49,542 nucleotides of DNA from Helochares maculicollis (lineage: Eukaryota; Arthropoda; Insecta; Coleoptera; Hydrophilidae). Below the pieces are notes generated by a model. The model saw only the letters and a list, made by a program, of their open reading frames with translations. It was not told where the DNA came from and searched no databases. The DNA is taken from the NCBI GenBank assembly GCA_033557835.1, contig JAWQRO010000197.1, positions 1 through 49,542 on the forward strand, given 5' to 3'. The position numbers and the translations under genes are program-made. Below are positions 25,501 to 37,820 of this stretch, piece by piece. Every line of letters starts with the position of its first letter. The stretch's first letter is position 1.

Positions 25501-28038
25501 ATAAACGGCTTGCATTTCGTTTATTTTTTGCGGAATTAATTTTTTCTATTTATCCGCTTTTTCTAAACAGAATCAGTTGCGATTCTCACATTTTAAATCA
25601 AACCAGATATGGGAGTTTCGTCAGAATATTACTCGACGCATCTTAAGTCCAGACATCTAAATAAACTGAATTTGAATATATTATAAATAAAAACTTCAGG
25701 TCAATTTTTAAAGGAAAAATTTGGGGTGCTTGTCGTTATTCCGTAATTTTTACACTAAAGGATGTCGATGCATATCCTTCTTCTATACATGTATCATGAA
25801 GGTGAGTTTTGGTATTTGGAAGCTAAAGCGTATCATCTTCTTGGATTAAATATTACATGGGTTATTCTAAAAACATCACATGGATCATACAACCATCCTC
25901 ACACTCGATATTGTGAATGACTAGAATGAATCATAACCCAGATGAAGTCAGTCAGGATGTAAATTTTTTGGGCTAAATGTAACTCACTCTCTGTTTCCTT
26001 GATTATTAATTAATCCAGTTGGCACAATTTCAAAACACAGGCGGCGCAAATATGCAGGTCGATTGGCGAAAACCTGCAAGAAAAAGGAAAAAGATTAATT
26101 AAATCATTCAAATTGGAATGGCAGATCAATTAAAAAATTGTAGCCAATTAAAATAATTTTAGTTTCAGACGTGGATATTATTTTTAAAGATACATGTACA
26201 TAGGGCATGATTAATAAGTTGATCAATTAAAAATGTCGAAAATAATATAGGTAAATCATGCATGTAAATAAAATTTTTTAATTAACTGATTAAATTGAAA
26301 AAACTGGACGCTCTTATTCTGCCAACTTTCGCTTCTCCGCTCCAAAAGTATCAAAAACAATTTTAATGAAGGCATTCTGCCCATAAAGAAGGATTCTGAA
26401 GGTATTGGGCGATGTGCAATCAATGCACTTGGAATGGAATAAATAATTTTTAAGCAGCAGCAATTTTAACAATGGTGACGAGTTTTTCATTCATGCACGT
26501 CTTAATTAATGCAATGACAATGGTTTTGTTAATTAATGTTAAGCGACAATGGGTTCACTTTAATTAAGGTCAAATGTAAGTTCTTCAGGTTTTTGGCCGC
26601 ATTTTTTACCTAGCAGGAAACTAACTTTAGACCACCGGTTTAGGGTGAAACCTTACGCAAGGAACCGTTCCAATGGCTATGAAATTACACTCCACATTTG
26701 TACTTCTACTATAAATCGAGAATGTATGTATGTATACAGAGGTTTAATTAAACCATTGGTCATAATCAACCATAAAATACATACATTGTACTATATTCAA
26801 AATTAGCACTTAAAATTTATAATTACTAATCCACAACAATTCACGGAGGAAAAAAATACCCTAAAGCTACACGAGCATCACAAAAAAAAATCAAGCAGGT
26901 ACCCTATGATCGAACGAAGACCCCGATTTACCAAGCTTCAAGAAACATTACAACCCTTAACAAAAGAAAGGCGTGTGCAATGAGGTAAGTCTAACAACCC
27001 TAAGGCATTGCATAATTTTGACTTTGCATAATGCCACACTTTCGTCACTAACTCAATCCGATTCTACCTAACTCTTTTAGGGAAGGGTGCTATTTATGGC
27101 TCTTTTTAGAGGAGCCTATTATATTAGATATCATTTCTTTCAAACATTAGACATGCATTCTATCAAAGGCATCAATTCCATAAAAGGAACACTTTCTTTT
27201 ATAAATCCTTTTTCGTCCAAGCAATTCCCTTGCCTAAGTAACCCCTTTACTCAAAGGGTTACACCTAAATATTCACAAACATCACTTATTAAGCATTCAG
27301 ATCCCATAGAAGGTTATGTAAATATTCCCATAGTGCTAACGGTACGTGTATAGGGTTATATCAATTTTTCATCATCTAAATAGAGGTACTCCTCACATTC
27401 CGGGCACGTCGCTGATGCGAGATAAAGATTTATTTATTTGAAATATATGGTAAACATTTAACGAATTTTTTTCGAACGCAGCACGGGGGACTTCAAAGAA
27501 GAAAGACATCTCAGTGTGTCAATATTTCCTTTTTTATCCGCGCTTATCTATCTCAAATATTCGAAAAATGTTCTTGACAAACTGGTTCAGGAAGACGCGG
27601 CTCTGTTCTAACCCGAGGCAGGGGAAACCAAGGAGGTTTTTGAACTTTTTTAAAAGTTTATTCAGTGCTGCTTGCTTACACCTGCGGGTTTATCTAAGAT
27701 CAAGCATATATAGTGCTTACAAATTTACACATTAGGTACCACTATCTGATGTGAAAAGCCATAATATGCTTTTGTTGTATTAATTCGAGCGAAGCTCGCT
27801 CTGGATTTGTTAGGTTGCTTTTTGTTTTTTTGTGCCCACACCTGACGCAGTTACTATCTGTCATATGAAGTTTTGTGATATAACAGAGTCTGAACTACTA
27901 GAGTATTTTGATATGATACCAATGAAATTTATTTCAAATTCTATGCAACAGTTTATTCAAAAGAAGTGTAGTCTCTGCTCTATCAGATATGTCATAACCT
28001 ATTCGAAAGTAAGAAACAGAAGCCGTTGAATAAGATAT
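16534..28038. other. Long non-coding stretch with scattered small ORFs
   Basis: No gene can be supported. The larger ORFs are weak. 19060-19425 minus (121 codons) and 22206-22502 plus (98 codons) have no domain, and 17257-17553 is open on both strands in a GC-richer patch. A CRE-type palindrome TGACGTCA sits at 22442-22449. A strong acceptor-like tract ending CAG occurs at about 20150-20181 plus, without a partner exon. Several (TACA)n/(TATG)n microsatellite stubs of the kind common in flies are present (for example 22356-22376 and 26723-26740). Confidence 0.5.
18952..18981. repeat. Perfect 11-bp inverted repeat (hairpin)
   Basis: TGGAGCTGCAG and its exact complement CTGCAGCTCCA are separated by 8 bases (CACTTATA). 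The stem does not extend outwards, so it is too short for a microRNA precursor. It is unusually GC-rich for this AT-rich setting. Confidence 0.85.
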
Positions 28039-28130
28039 GCAAAAGTCGCTTTGTCAGATCTGTGAGTCGCTTTTTAGGACCTGCAAAAGTCGCTTTTTAA
28101 GATCAGCAAAAGTCGTTTATCACGATAAGG
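28039..28130 (+). repeat. Four-copy tandem repeat, about 23 bp
   Basis: Units built on GCAAAAGTCGCTTTTTAAGATC recur with the AGTCG core at 28044, 28065, 28088 and 28111, so the spacing is 21, 23 and 23 bases. The second unit is the most diverged. The array sits at the junction of two short ORFs (27832-28029 and 28037-28261), which I regard as chance. Confidence 0.85.
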
Positions 28131-30027
28131 AAGTATCGATCAATTTAAAATCTTTTGATCAGCACATTTCTGAACAAGTTGCTCTGCAAAGTTCCCCAGA
28201 GAGCGAATTTGTTCTTGGTATAATAAGTATTTTTTCTTGGATGCAATTTACAAGTGCGTGATAGGGATCTTGTAAAAACAAGTAGCGACTTACGCAATCT
28301 AACTTTCCAGTTCGCCAGCAAGAAACAGGCTCTTCTCAGCGTGAGTCTTCTCAAGCAATTATAATTATTGATGACCGCAGAACGTGTGATAAGCTACACG
28401 TCATTATCAAGTTTTGATTTGAGAAAAAGCCTCATCTCGTTTTATAGGAACGCATCAATTTATACTTAATTATGATAATGTTGTAAGTGGCGACAGAAAT
28501 TTTAATCAAAGTGAGGCTGCAAATGCGCCTCTTGACGATAATAGGTTTACTTTGAGAAGCGGCCGAGGTTTATTAGCAAAACCAAAAAAATATATGGTTA
28601 AGTAGTTTTTGTATTCACTCCACTACAGCCGTATTATTAGAATAACATAACAATACTAATAAATTTAAATGGTACCAATTAAGGATTTTCAAAATTTTCT
28701 TTATCGATTTCTTCGAGAGGCGCTTGTACCTTAGGGGAGGAGATAATGATCATGATTTGGGTATCTATTCTAAAAATCATAATTCGTAGCTTTGTACGCT
28801 AGTCTATGGATTAAAACTGAAATCAAATTAAATTACTCTGGAATGGGGTACATAATTTGAAACAACTGAAATATATACCGCCGGATACATTATATCAATT
28901 CAATAGCTTCTTGGAACTAAATCCGTTAAGTATGATTGCGGCCTTAACTAAGCAGCCTAAATGCTGCAACACGAATTAAATCCAGCAGACTAATGCATTA
29001 AGGATTAAAAATAATTATTTTGATTCAGGGAACACCCACGGCGACTTCACGAACTCCACGCGGCCGCAAGATTTATACCCCTTAATGTACCCATCCAAAG
29101 CGTTGATTCATCCCTTCATTGCTTTTTTACCTGATGAGTCTGTAGAAGCTCTTGAACGAAACTCTTTCTTCACGTTTCGCTGCTCGCCTTCTAAATTTGT
29201 TAAATAGTTTCCCATTATAGTCGTACAAGAACATTCATAAAAAAACATCTAGAAATACGCACCCCCGTGCGCGCGCACACCCACACACTCACATAAGCAA
29301 CGTTCTGCTCATCCATCTACCCCGAGGGAGTTATAATAGAAAATTACAAATTTATCTATAAATGTCTGGGGTTATTTACGATGTTTCCAAGGGGTTTTTT
29401 TGGTGCTCGAGATGTATTTTTAAAACACTCTGGAATTAAGTATCAAGCCGTTATAACATCAGGTTTTATGTCTTCAGGTGATTTGTAGTTCGGAAACATT
29501 CCAACCCTCTGCGCTCCACCTCCATCACCGACATCACCACCTCCATAACCAAATTTAATTAAAACTAAAGCCGGGATTACATTTTAGGGGCTTAAAGGGG
29601 CGATTTTATGAGGTTTAATGCGCTGTAAAATATGAAAACAACGAAATTCCAGAGCGTTCAGCGGAATTCCAGAGCGTTTTCGTACGGTGTGTTTTACGTG
29701 TGTCCGAGCGGGTCATGTGCTGGGAACTCGCGATTTTACTATCGGAGGAGATAATCGTAACTGTTTAGTTGATTTTTAGCTACATGCACTTCGTACATTG
29801 CAATTCAAATATAAATTCCCGTTTTTCCTTATCCCTGATGGCGGCCGGTGAGCGAGTGAGTATCAAACATATCGAATGACCTCCTCAATGGCGATTTCAA
29901 TACAAAACGAATGCAAAAAAGGTCAGAAGTCGAAATAAATCAAAATATGCTGTGACTCAAGTTTTATGTGCAAATCTACTCAGGTTTTAATATCAATCAT
30001 TTCGCATATTATGAGTCATTTTTGTGG
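28131..30027. other. Non-coding stretch
   Basis: No supported gene. A short CA/GC-rich microsatellite-like patch lies at 29271-29296, and a GC-rich spot with a NotI-type GCGGCCGC at about 29060-29068. Around 28300-28400 one plus frame reads for about 35 codons without a stop, but it has no neighbours in frame and no recognised motif. Confidence 0.5.
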
Positions 30028-30222
30028 CTATTGTTTATTTTTATATAGAGGCATTGTTTCGAAGTTACGTGGTCTAGGGCACGGAAACATCTGATTGACA
30101 TGACATAAACTGAGTGAGGAGGCCGTGATCTTCATGGGAGCCGCTGTGTCGGAGTCGGGGTTATTAGGAGGACGGTCGGCGTAATAGGAGACACGATTTG
30201 AGTCCTTTTGTTGCAACAATTG
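30028..30222 (-). CDS. Candidate exon 3 (last) of a small secreted-protein gene
   Basis: On the minus strand the acceptor AG at 30224-30223 is followed by a frame reading QLLQQKDSNRVSYYADRPPN and continuing through a Pro/Asp-rich part to a TAG stop, 64 residues in all. The exon starts in phase 0, matching the phase-0 end of exon 2. An AATAAA overlaps the end of the coding stretch, just before the stop. The second half (after KITASSLSLC) is less convincing, and the true coding end could be earlier through a further splice. No domain is recognised. Codon third positions are richer in C than the surroundings. Confidence 0.4.
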   Translation of the reverse strand, partial: QLLQQKDSNRVSYYADRPPNNPDSDTAAPMKITASSLSLCHVNQMFPCPRPRNFETMPLYKNKQ

Positions 30223-30341
30223 CTTGTATGGTATAATCCCAGGCGAGGCAAGGCGGAGAAGATGTAATTATGGGATCACTATTATAGGTGTATTATAATT
30301 TAAAATATGAGGAGACTTTTGTGTTGTTGGGTGTTTTTTAC

Positions 30342-30399
30342 CTGGGACGGAGCGGCGGGACTCAGAACAGCAGGCGATCCTCTGGTGACATAAGCAGCG
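30342..30399 (-). CDS. Candidate exon 2 of the same gene
   Basis: This is a 58-base minus-strand exon. Its first base completes an Asn codon begun in exon 1; then comes AAYVTRGSPAVLSPAAPSQ, ending exactly on a codon at the donor CAG/GTAAAA (donor GT at 30341-30340). The intron to exon 3 is 119 nt. The Ala/Pro/Ser-rich composition resembles small secreted or cuticular insect proteins in general, but no family signature is present, so that is only an impression. Confidence 0.4.
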
Positions 30400-30455
30400 C
30401 TTAAGGTGTGCGGTGTGTTGAATGTCACCAAATAAATAGCTTATTTTTTGTAAAC

Positions 30456-30631
30456 TTGTTATAAGTGGGGTTGTTTAGGGAGTAAGAAGGGGCGACAGGT
30501 GCAGTGGAATGACTGGGGAGGGTTCTTAGGCGGCTTGATGTTTGATAATCTCGCGATCTTGGGGTATCGATAATTGCAACTAGAAGAGTTAAAGATGTAA
30601 ATGCAATCTTGGCAGAGACAGCTAACGCCAT
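30456..30631 (-). CDS. Candidate exon 1 with signal peptide
   Basis: The minus-strand ATG at 30631 has a G at -3 and starts MALAVSAKIAF, followed by SLTLLVAII, a plausible signal peptide of about 22 residues. A Ser/Thr/Pro-rich stretch follows, with TAPVAPSYSLNNPTYN at the end. The exon ends after two bases of a codon. The proposed donor GTTTAC (30455) is weak; the acceptor at 30401-30400 gives a 56-nt intron, a normal length for flies, and keeps the frame. Without this splice the ORF would stop 11 codons later. Full model: about 142 residues, three exons, secreted, function unknown. Alternatively the block is merely C-rich low-complexity DNA. Confidence 0.4.
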
Positions 30632-33600
30632 CACAACTGCGTCTTTCCCATTTTATGTTTGAGGGATCAAAATATACTTACAAGCAACTTGATGTATGCG
30701 TGAACCTTAATTAAATGAAAGGATACTCTAATTTGAATTACCCTTTCCGATTTGTCCGTCAAATAGAAATTGCAAATTAAAATGTGGAACTTGAGTTTTA
30801 CAAATAGATGCCTAAAAGAGTGGGAAAGCAAGAAATAGAATGTCAAATAAAAAGGCTGAAATGAGGACCGCATTGATTTCCCTTACGAAGTGAGTGTAGA
30901 GGTTTATAATTAACGACGTTACCTCCTATATTAACATTCTAAGAATTGTTGGCAATTTTTTGTTGGGCTCAGGGTCCCTTCAAATTAATTAGAAACATGT
31001 CTAGAGAACATATCTCGACTGGTTTTTTACATAATCCTAATTATAGTTACATATAGGATACAGGTGTGCTTCACATGTTAACATAGACAGGTCACCGCCT
31101 AGTGTAAGTTTACGATGATATTTTTCCCATGTATTAGCACAAAGCTTCCTTTATTGAGTTTTGGTTATATAAGAAAAGGTGACAAATTAAAATTTGGAAT
31201 AAAAGCAGTTTTCTTGCCACCAATCGTAGATATTGCCAAACTATAGCCGATATCTTGAAAATATGTTTGCTAGTGGCCTTCCTTGCTTTAGCTGTCGCAA
31301 TTGCTTTTTATGGAGGAAAATTTCAATCATACGTTCGTGTGGCATGAGCTTGTTAGTAGTGCAGTCATTTATACTTAATTGATTACGTCATAGATGATAC
31401 CTTTGGAGCATTTTGAATACACGAAATGAGATACAGTACTTCTTAGACAATCCAAAAATGCGTTGTTATGCAAATTTGAGATTAATACTAAATAATAAAA
31501 ATAAACTATCTACTAAATTTACCAAACGTCAATAGCAACATATTGAAAATGAAATATTTTTGGCTTTTGCGGGATACTATGTAATTTGGCCATAAATTAC
31601 AATCCAAACGAGCTAGCAGCCGTAACGTAATATTTAATGCGAAACAAATATTTTAAATAAAGATTTACTACCTACATCGCAGCCTTATAGCGGCACTTTG
31701 CGCTTTGAATGTTACCCCAAATTTATATCACAAATTTCATTGTAACCATAAGACTAGGTCGAAATTTAAAATAAAAAATTAAAACTAACAGGTCAGTGGA
31801 CATATACCGCGGTGTTTTGCAAACAAATCGCGCATCGACATTCAAACAATTAAAAAAATATACAAAAACGATCAGAAGAAGTCGTAGAAAAAATGGAAAT
31901 AAAAGGCTAAATATGCAATCAATATAGGTGTATCGAGAGTCGTGACGGGCGATGGGTGACTTGCTGTTCTCGAGGAATGCAACGAAGAAGTGTGTTGCTT
32001 GCTTCAGACACCGGCCTCATGAAAAAAATCCTCAGCAATATCAAAATCAATGTAGAATAATAAACATCTCGCCGGATGACTCTGCCTTTTTCCCTGCTTG
32101 CAATATAATCCATTATACCTTTTGTTGTCTTTCTGACGCGGTAATTCGCCGTCCAACGAGCAACGAATCGAGGACGTCTTTCAGACCCAAGATGCGTTCA
32201 AGGGGTTAATACGTGATACATGATCGAGATATCGGAAGGACAAAAGGGACTTGCGAATACATTTGCCTATATTTACGCTTTCCCATGGATTCCGACGCTT
32301 TATTATTATAATTATGGGACACAGGCGTTATAATAGCCTGCAGCAAGAAGGGCCACGAAGCAAAAGGGTTAAAAATGAAAAAGGGGTATAAACCATTAAG
32401 CGATACAAAGGGTAGATGTAAAAAGCTAAGAGATGTTAAAGGGATATGACTCGACTCATCATAAATTGTGATTCATCAACTCCAGGATTCCTGTACATAT
32501 CGTAATCCAGAAAAATTGCAGAAAAGTCGCCTCCATGGACGCAAAGCTAGAAATTTCTAGCAAGGGGAAAGGAGTTACGAGAGAGATGACAGGACTTTTA
32601 GCATTCTTAGGTTAAAAATGACTACAATGGCAAAGTGGGATTTTTTATGCATGCAGCTTGTTGTACCTGGGTTTTAAACTTGATTTATGAATTAAGCCAA
32701 CTCACATCAAATCGTGACACAATAAATATTCAGTTTTAGCATTCAATTCCGTGAGAATGTAGCAAGCAACAAACTACACGGAGTTTTGTGTTATAAGGAC
32801 TCGTAATTTTCAGATGGTGCATCTAGAAAACGCTACGAGGAGGCGATAAGGATCTCCTGATAGCTTCGCCTAAATGAAAGGTTAGCCCCTGGGCAACGGA
32901 TTTGGCTAGTACAAAGGGCTATTAATGTGCGCGATGACTTGTAATTTTTATAATAAATAATAAGAAAGAAGTTAATTCGGCACCTTATGAATAAAATTAT
33001 TTTTTTCAGTTCCCGAGTATGTGTGTTAAGAGTACGCCTCCTCCATCCATGCAAGGCCTGTTCCATGCACGCGTTTGAGATGCTTATCAGGGGGACTCAC
33101 AGAGACGTCAACTATGACGAGAGGCCCATTATCATGAAACAACCAACTGTTTCTTTATTGGAACGAAAATTTATGGGTTAGTGCTAACGGGGTGCGGGTA
33201 GCCCGGATTTTAAATTCCGCAGACCGAATTTCCGCCGCGGAAACGTTTTTCCCACTTCGAAATAAATACCGAGCGTAAGTCACCTGCGTATGCGCTTAAA
33301 GTCACGTAAACTAATAAATCGCCTCATTGATGATGGGTGGGAGTGTCTCCGAACCGTATAATCTCTTATTTTCATTAATTTAATTGTTGGTGCTTCACAC
33401 TAGGCATGCCCATCTATTTATTTACAAACATTTTTGAATCCGTCTTTGTTTAAATGCGCATCATGTCGGGATTTTCTGATAAATTGAAGCGGGAGTTACG
33501 TAATTCCCACTTAATTCGTTGTATTATATTAATATTATTTCGTTAATAAATTAATTATTTTTTCGTGGATGTGGAGTGTGTACAGAATTGCAACAGCACG

Positions 33601-34023
33601 AGCTCGAGTGGTTCACACATAGAGATACGGCATGAAATTTTAAATTTCTTTCCGAGTTGTTTTATGTTTTATCTTATCAAATTGAACGTCAAGGCCGATA
33701 GCGTTCGGCTTTTATGATACACGAGAGAGAAAAAAGACAGATTGTGATAAAAATACACAATATCACGTATCACGTCTGCAAGTGTTTCATAAATTTATAC
33801 GTAGAAAACTAAAATTTAGATCTTTTCTAAAAGGCTTTTTAAAAGCCCTATTTTATAATTTTTGCAAAAAGGTTTGCATCTCGCAACATTTTTGCTGGCT
33901 CAACGACATGCGGTACTCGGTACTCGATCTGGAACAACTGACCAATGTTTTTGATTTTACCTAAACGTAAAGACGTGGCTTTCGATGCCTCGGGCTAACA
34001 TCTCACACGATTTTTTTGTTGGG
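30632..34023. other. Non-coding stretch
   Basis: No supported gene. At 33001-33181 on the plus strand a strong acceptor (TTTTTTTCAG) precedes an open frame whose end reads GTHRDVNYDERPIIMKQPTV and stops at 33181. This could be a terminal exon, but no upstream exon was found. ORFs at 31919-32209 overlap on both strands and carry no convincing motif. Confidence 0.4.
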
Positions 34024-34165
34024 TATAAAAAGCAGTCAGCTCTCTTCCAGACATGAGCCGGATGTCGTATCGTAGGGCCCCATCGAGATTGGAATTTTAC
34101 CTACTCAAACCCCAAGCCCAGCCAGACCAGCCCAGTCGACTGACTGCCAGCCAGACGATATAAAA
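34024..34165 (+). promoter_or_regulatory. Possible core promoter region with two TATA boxes
   Basis: TATAAAA occurs at 34024-34030 and 34159-34165 in a GC-richer block that continues to about 34555 with GAG/CTC-rich words (around 34205-34240). A donor-like TAG/GTAAAC lies at about 34551-34557, so a plus-strand first exon is conceivable. No initiator at the right distance from either TATA box is clear, and no ORF of interest follows. Weak support. Confidence 0.2.
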
Positions 34166-36099
34166 CCCCATATCGACTCAGATTTCTCTTTAATCGAGTA
34201 GGCAGTGTGTGAGTGAGTGACAGAGGAGTCTCGAGAGAACAGGTACTACTCTGCTCGGTCTGTTTTGCCATAACGGCTCATTGTACGGGTGAAATATGGG
34301 CGTAGCAAGCTGCCGTTTGCTGCGGTGAAGTTGCGGTTGCCGTCGGACAAATGCTTTTGTTCAAATGAGAATGCTCAGGTTCGATGTAAACGCGAATAAA
34401 AGGGGTATTCGATGGAAATGCAGAAGAGCGCTCGTGCGGTTTTCCATTGTACCGGAGGAGAACCGCGTTGCACTGGCTCTCCTTTACTTAGTGGGCGAAC
34501 CACTCTTCTCCTGTGGGGAGATCTGTTGTAACTTACTGCCGAAACACGGTAGGTAAACTTCGTAAATGGACTCGAAGGATTATTGAGATAAATGGTTTCG
34601 TGTGACCAAACACTGATGCGATTCCTCCTCAAGTAAAAACATTAGCAAACGCCAATCTCTTACGCCCTGAAAATTTTAAATCCTATTTATAAAATATTAT
34701 CAATCTAAATATCAACCCAAACTGGCTTAACAACATTTGAAGGGGTTCGTCTCTAAAACTAGACTACGACGTGGCCACTACAAGAACAAAACATTACATT
34801 AATGAGATTTTGCTCACAGGTAGAAAACGAAAGATCTGTCTGCAGTTCGTTTTAGAGAATTAATAAGCAATAAGCTCTGATTACACGCAACGAGGGTACG
34901 CAAATTTATTTGCATTAAGAGGCGATTTAAATCATAAAATTCATATAAGGTCGACACGACGCGACACGACAGGCAAGCGAGCAAGAAAACAGGCAGGCAG
35001 GCAGGCGATTATTACTTACAACAAAATATAATCTCTTAAACTGGGTTAAATTAAGTCTCCGAGGATGAGACTAACTAATGTGATTTCTTATAATGGGCAG
35101 AGAGAGGCCGCTTGTATGGGCAGTTTGATTATTCATAAGAAATTAATGCAGCTAAGGCGAAATTACAACCTGCCGTTCTACATAAAAATAAAATTCCCGC
35201 TGATGCGCGCGGTTTTTGTTTCAATTGGCCAGTCTGTGTGCAACTTGTTTGGAAAGAGAGCACTCTGTCGAAACGTGTATCTTACCCTTTTTAAATCGAT
35301 TCCTTTATTTTGATTCTTTAATTGATACGGCCTTTAGTTTATTTTACAGCCATATGCACTATTCGACACTTGCAGCTTGGGTTTTTTGCAAGGTATTGAA
35401 ATTTCTCCATTTTTACATAATTCAATGTCAATATATGTTAAACCACAAGTTCCAGCGGTTTTAACATTTCAATTTTGCGAAATATTCGTAACTTTCACCG
35501 AAAACTTTGAAGAATTATAAGCGTCCGCTCCAGTATCGATAGGTTTAATACACATTATTTTCAGGAAAACAATCATTAGTTAAAATATAAATTCATGAAA
35601 ATATTCGTTGAAAAAATGCTATTTCTACTTAAAAAAACAATTAGGTGAAAAAAGCAAACACGTTCTCATTATACATAATTTATTATATACAATTTAAACA
35701 TATCTACATTAAGACCTGTTGGTTATTAATCTCTGAAGATTTTAGGATAAGAAGAAATAGAAAACTCTTGGAAAGTCAATGTGAAGAAAAACAATGCTAA
35801 CATAGAAAATACGGCAAATTGGGAAAGGAGAAAGAAGACTGGCAAATTAAAGTTTTGATAAAATGATTTGAAAATAAAACCAATTAGTTTTGGGGGCGTC
35901 AATGGATTCCAACAATTACTGAAATAATTGAAGAAAGTCTGTAGCGTTCTATAGACGTTATATCAGGAACAGAGTTTAACATCTATGCCAATGTATGGCG
36001 TATAAATTATATAAATGACACCATTGGGAAAAAATTGTACCTCAAGTATGGTCAAAATTGTACACCAAATGCAAATAGAACATCTATTTACATTTATTG
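34166..36099. other. Non-coding stretch
   Basis: The first 400 bases belong to the GC-richer block described for the promoter-like sites. Short GGCA/GACAC microsatellite runs lie at about 34950-35005. The overlapping ORFs at 35065-35464 lack motifs. The rest is ordinary AT-rich DNA. Confidence 0.45.
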
Positions 36100-37740
36100 A
36101 AAAACGAGGAAAGTGAAGTCATGCAAAATTAATGACAATAGAGTTCAAAAATATCAGCAAGTCATAGGAAGTAAATCGAGAATCTAAAAATAAAGCATAT
36201 TAGTAGCAAAAAATTATGATATTAGTATCGGAAAATCATGAAAACATCTCACAATAATAAAATAGTCATGATATACATATAAAAATGATGATAAAAAGTA
36301 GCAAAAATTCGAAAAGGTCACATTAGCCCAAACTGCAAAGATTTCATCAATGTGGCCATATAAAATGAATTGTTTAAAAATATGGCGATGATATCACATC
36401 AAAGCGGTTAAGTTGCAAATTAGCAGTTAAATCGCAACGAAGCAGTAGCAATACAGCAATTGAATCGCTATGTGACGCTTTGTTGGTATATGGTTTAAGT
36501 TGCAGCACGATAAAATTGCAACCTAGCGTTAATATCAAAAACAAACCAGCACCGTCGCTAAATTTCACAATACCTCCAAGAAGCACAATATGTCAAAATA
36601 CGACAAAATTATCATCAAATATGCTAATATCAACCAAATGCGCCAAAATGCGAAAAAATTTAAGTTGCGAACAGATTTTTCTTAAATACTCGTCAATGTT
36701 TAACAGGACTTCGAAGCAGATTTGCTAAACGATTAAGCCGCAAATAGCGGCCAAAATTGTGAAAATCATCATGATGGCTTTATAAAAAAAATAAGCAAAG
36801 GATGTTAAATCTAGAATACTTCAAGTAAGCAGGAATTGAAACTGCTAAGAGCAGGAATCATCATAGCGCCAAATAGCCATATCAAACGATGCAATCGAGA
36901 TAGAGCAAAACGTTGTAACAAATCGCAAAATTTGCTAAAAATGCTAAAATTTCCTAAACAAAATGTCCGAAATACAAAAAGGTGTTCGAAATGCAAAAAA
37001 AATATCGAAATGCAAAAATGTTTGAAAGGCAGAACGCAAGAAATTGTTTTAAAAGTTTTGCTGAAATGCAAAGTTTGCTAAAAAACTATTTCAAGATAGA
37101 CTATCAAAGCAAGCATTAAAAATTATTAATTAAAACCAAAAGAGCGCCAAATTGGCAAAACCATTACAGCAGGAAACAGGCAGAAACAGCTAAACTTAAT
37201 ATTGAACTAAAATCAAGATTAAATAAAATGAAGATGCTTTAAAATGTATATATTATATATAAATACAGCCGCTATGCAATGGCTAAACCGAAATCAGCAC
37301 AAAATTGCCAATTCGCGGAACGAATCAGGACTAGTGCAAAAATCGAGATTAATCAAAAAATCGCTTTCAGTCAAACTAGTGGAAAATCTAAGTAGGCGCA
37401 CAAATGAATTTGCTGAAGCGAACAGCGAAGTCAAAATGTTGCAGCAAAGACTTGGAGGAAATTGCGGGATCAAAATCCTCAGGCTCGCTATTTGCCACTC
37501 GCATCGGGAAATAAGCGCAAGCAGGCAGCCAGGCAAAGTTTATCAACCCAAACCGTCCCAAACATGTGGCGACACGCCGAGCCGGCTGAAATTCGCAAAC
37601 ACACGTGTACGCCAAACTGTAAAATCTACAACGCCAAAAAATTTTCAGATCAACTTACATCATATCGCCGCGCTTCTCGCCTCTTCCTTCTTCATCCTCG
37701 TATCTTGAACCTCCTGGGTCGTCATCAAAAACTTTTTTAA
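36100..37740 (+). repeat. A-rich, strand-biased decayed minisatellite-like block
   Basis: The plus strand is strongly A-rich and T-poor, and words such as CGAAATGCAAAAA, GCTAAAAATGCTAAAATTT and CAAAATGCG recur every roughly 9-20 bases, clearest at 36590-37080. Because T is scarce on this strand stops are rare, which explains the 154-codon ORF at 37244-37708 and overlapping ORFs; I do not regard those as genes. A long UTR or non-coding exon is an alternative reading. Boundaries are approximate. Confidence 0.5.
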
Positions 37741-37820
37741 AATAAATTTTCAAATAAAAGAAAATCATAAAACAAGTCACTGACACTCACAAGTTTTTTT
37801 ATTGCGTTAAATTCGCTCAC

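Noticed and set aside
27238..27262. Bulged hairpin GTAACCC...GGGTTAC
   Set aside because: Ten-base stem with a bulge, no extension; too short for a microRNA precursor and without context.
29858..29880. GTATCAAACATATC resembling the complement of miR-190
   Set aside because: Only the central part matches, the rest of the mature sequence does not, and no hairpin arm is seen.
31952..32209. Plus ORF with KKCVACFRHRP resembling a retrotransposon integrase zinc-binding motif
   Set aside because: The residues that should follow in BEL/Pao integrases are absent, and no other retrotransposon domain or LTR lies nearby.
33725..33745. GAGAGAGAAAAAAGAC resembling the complement of miR-14
   Set aside because: The match is imperfect and no partner arm can pair with it.
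37244..37708. 154-codon plus ORF
   Set aside because: It lies in T-poor A-rich sequence, so stops are rare; two other overlapping ORFs exist at the same place and no motif is present.
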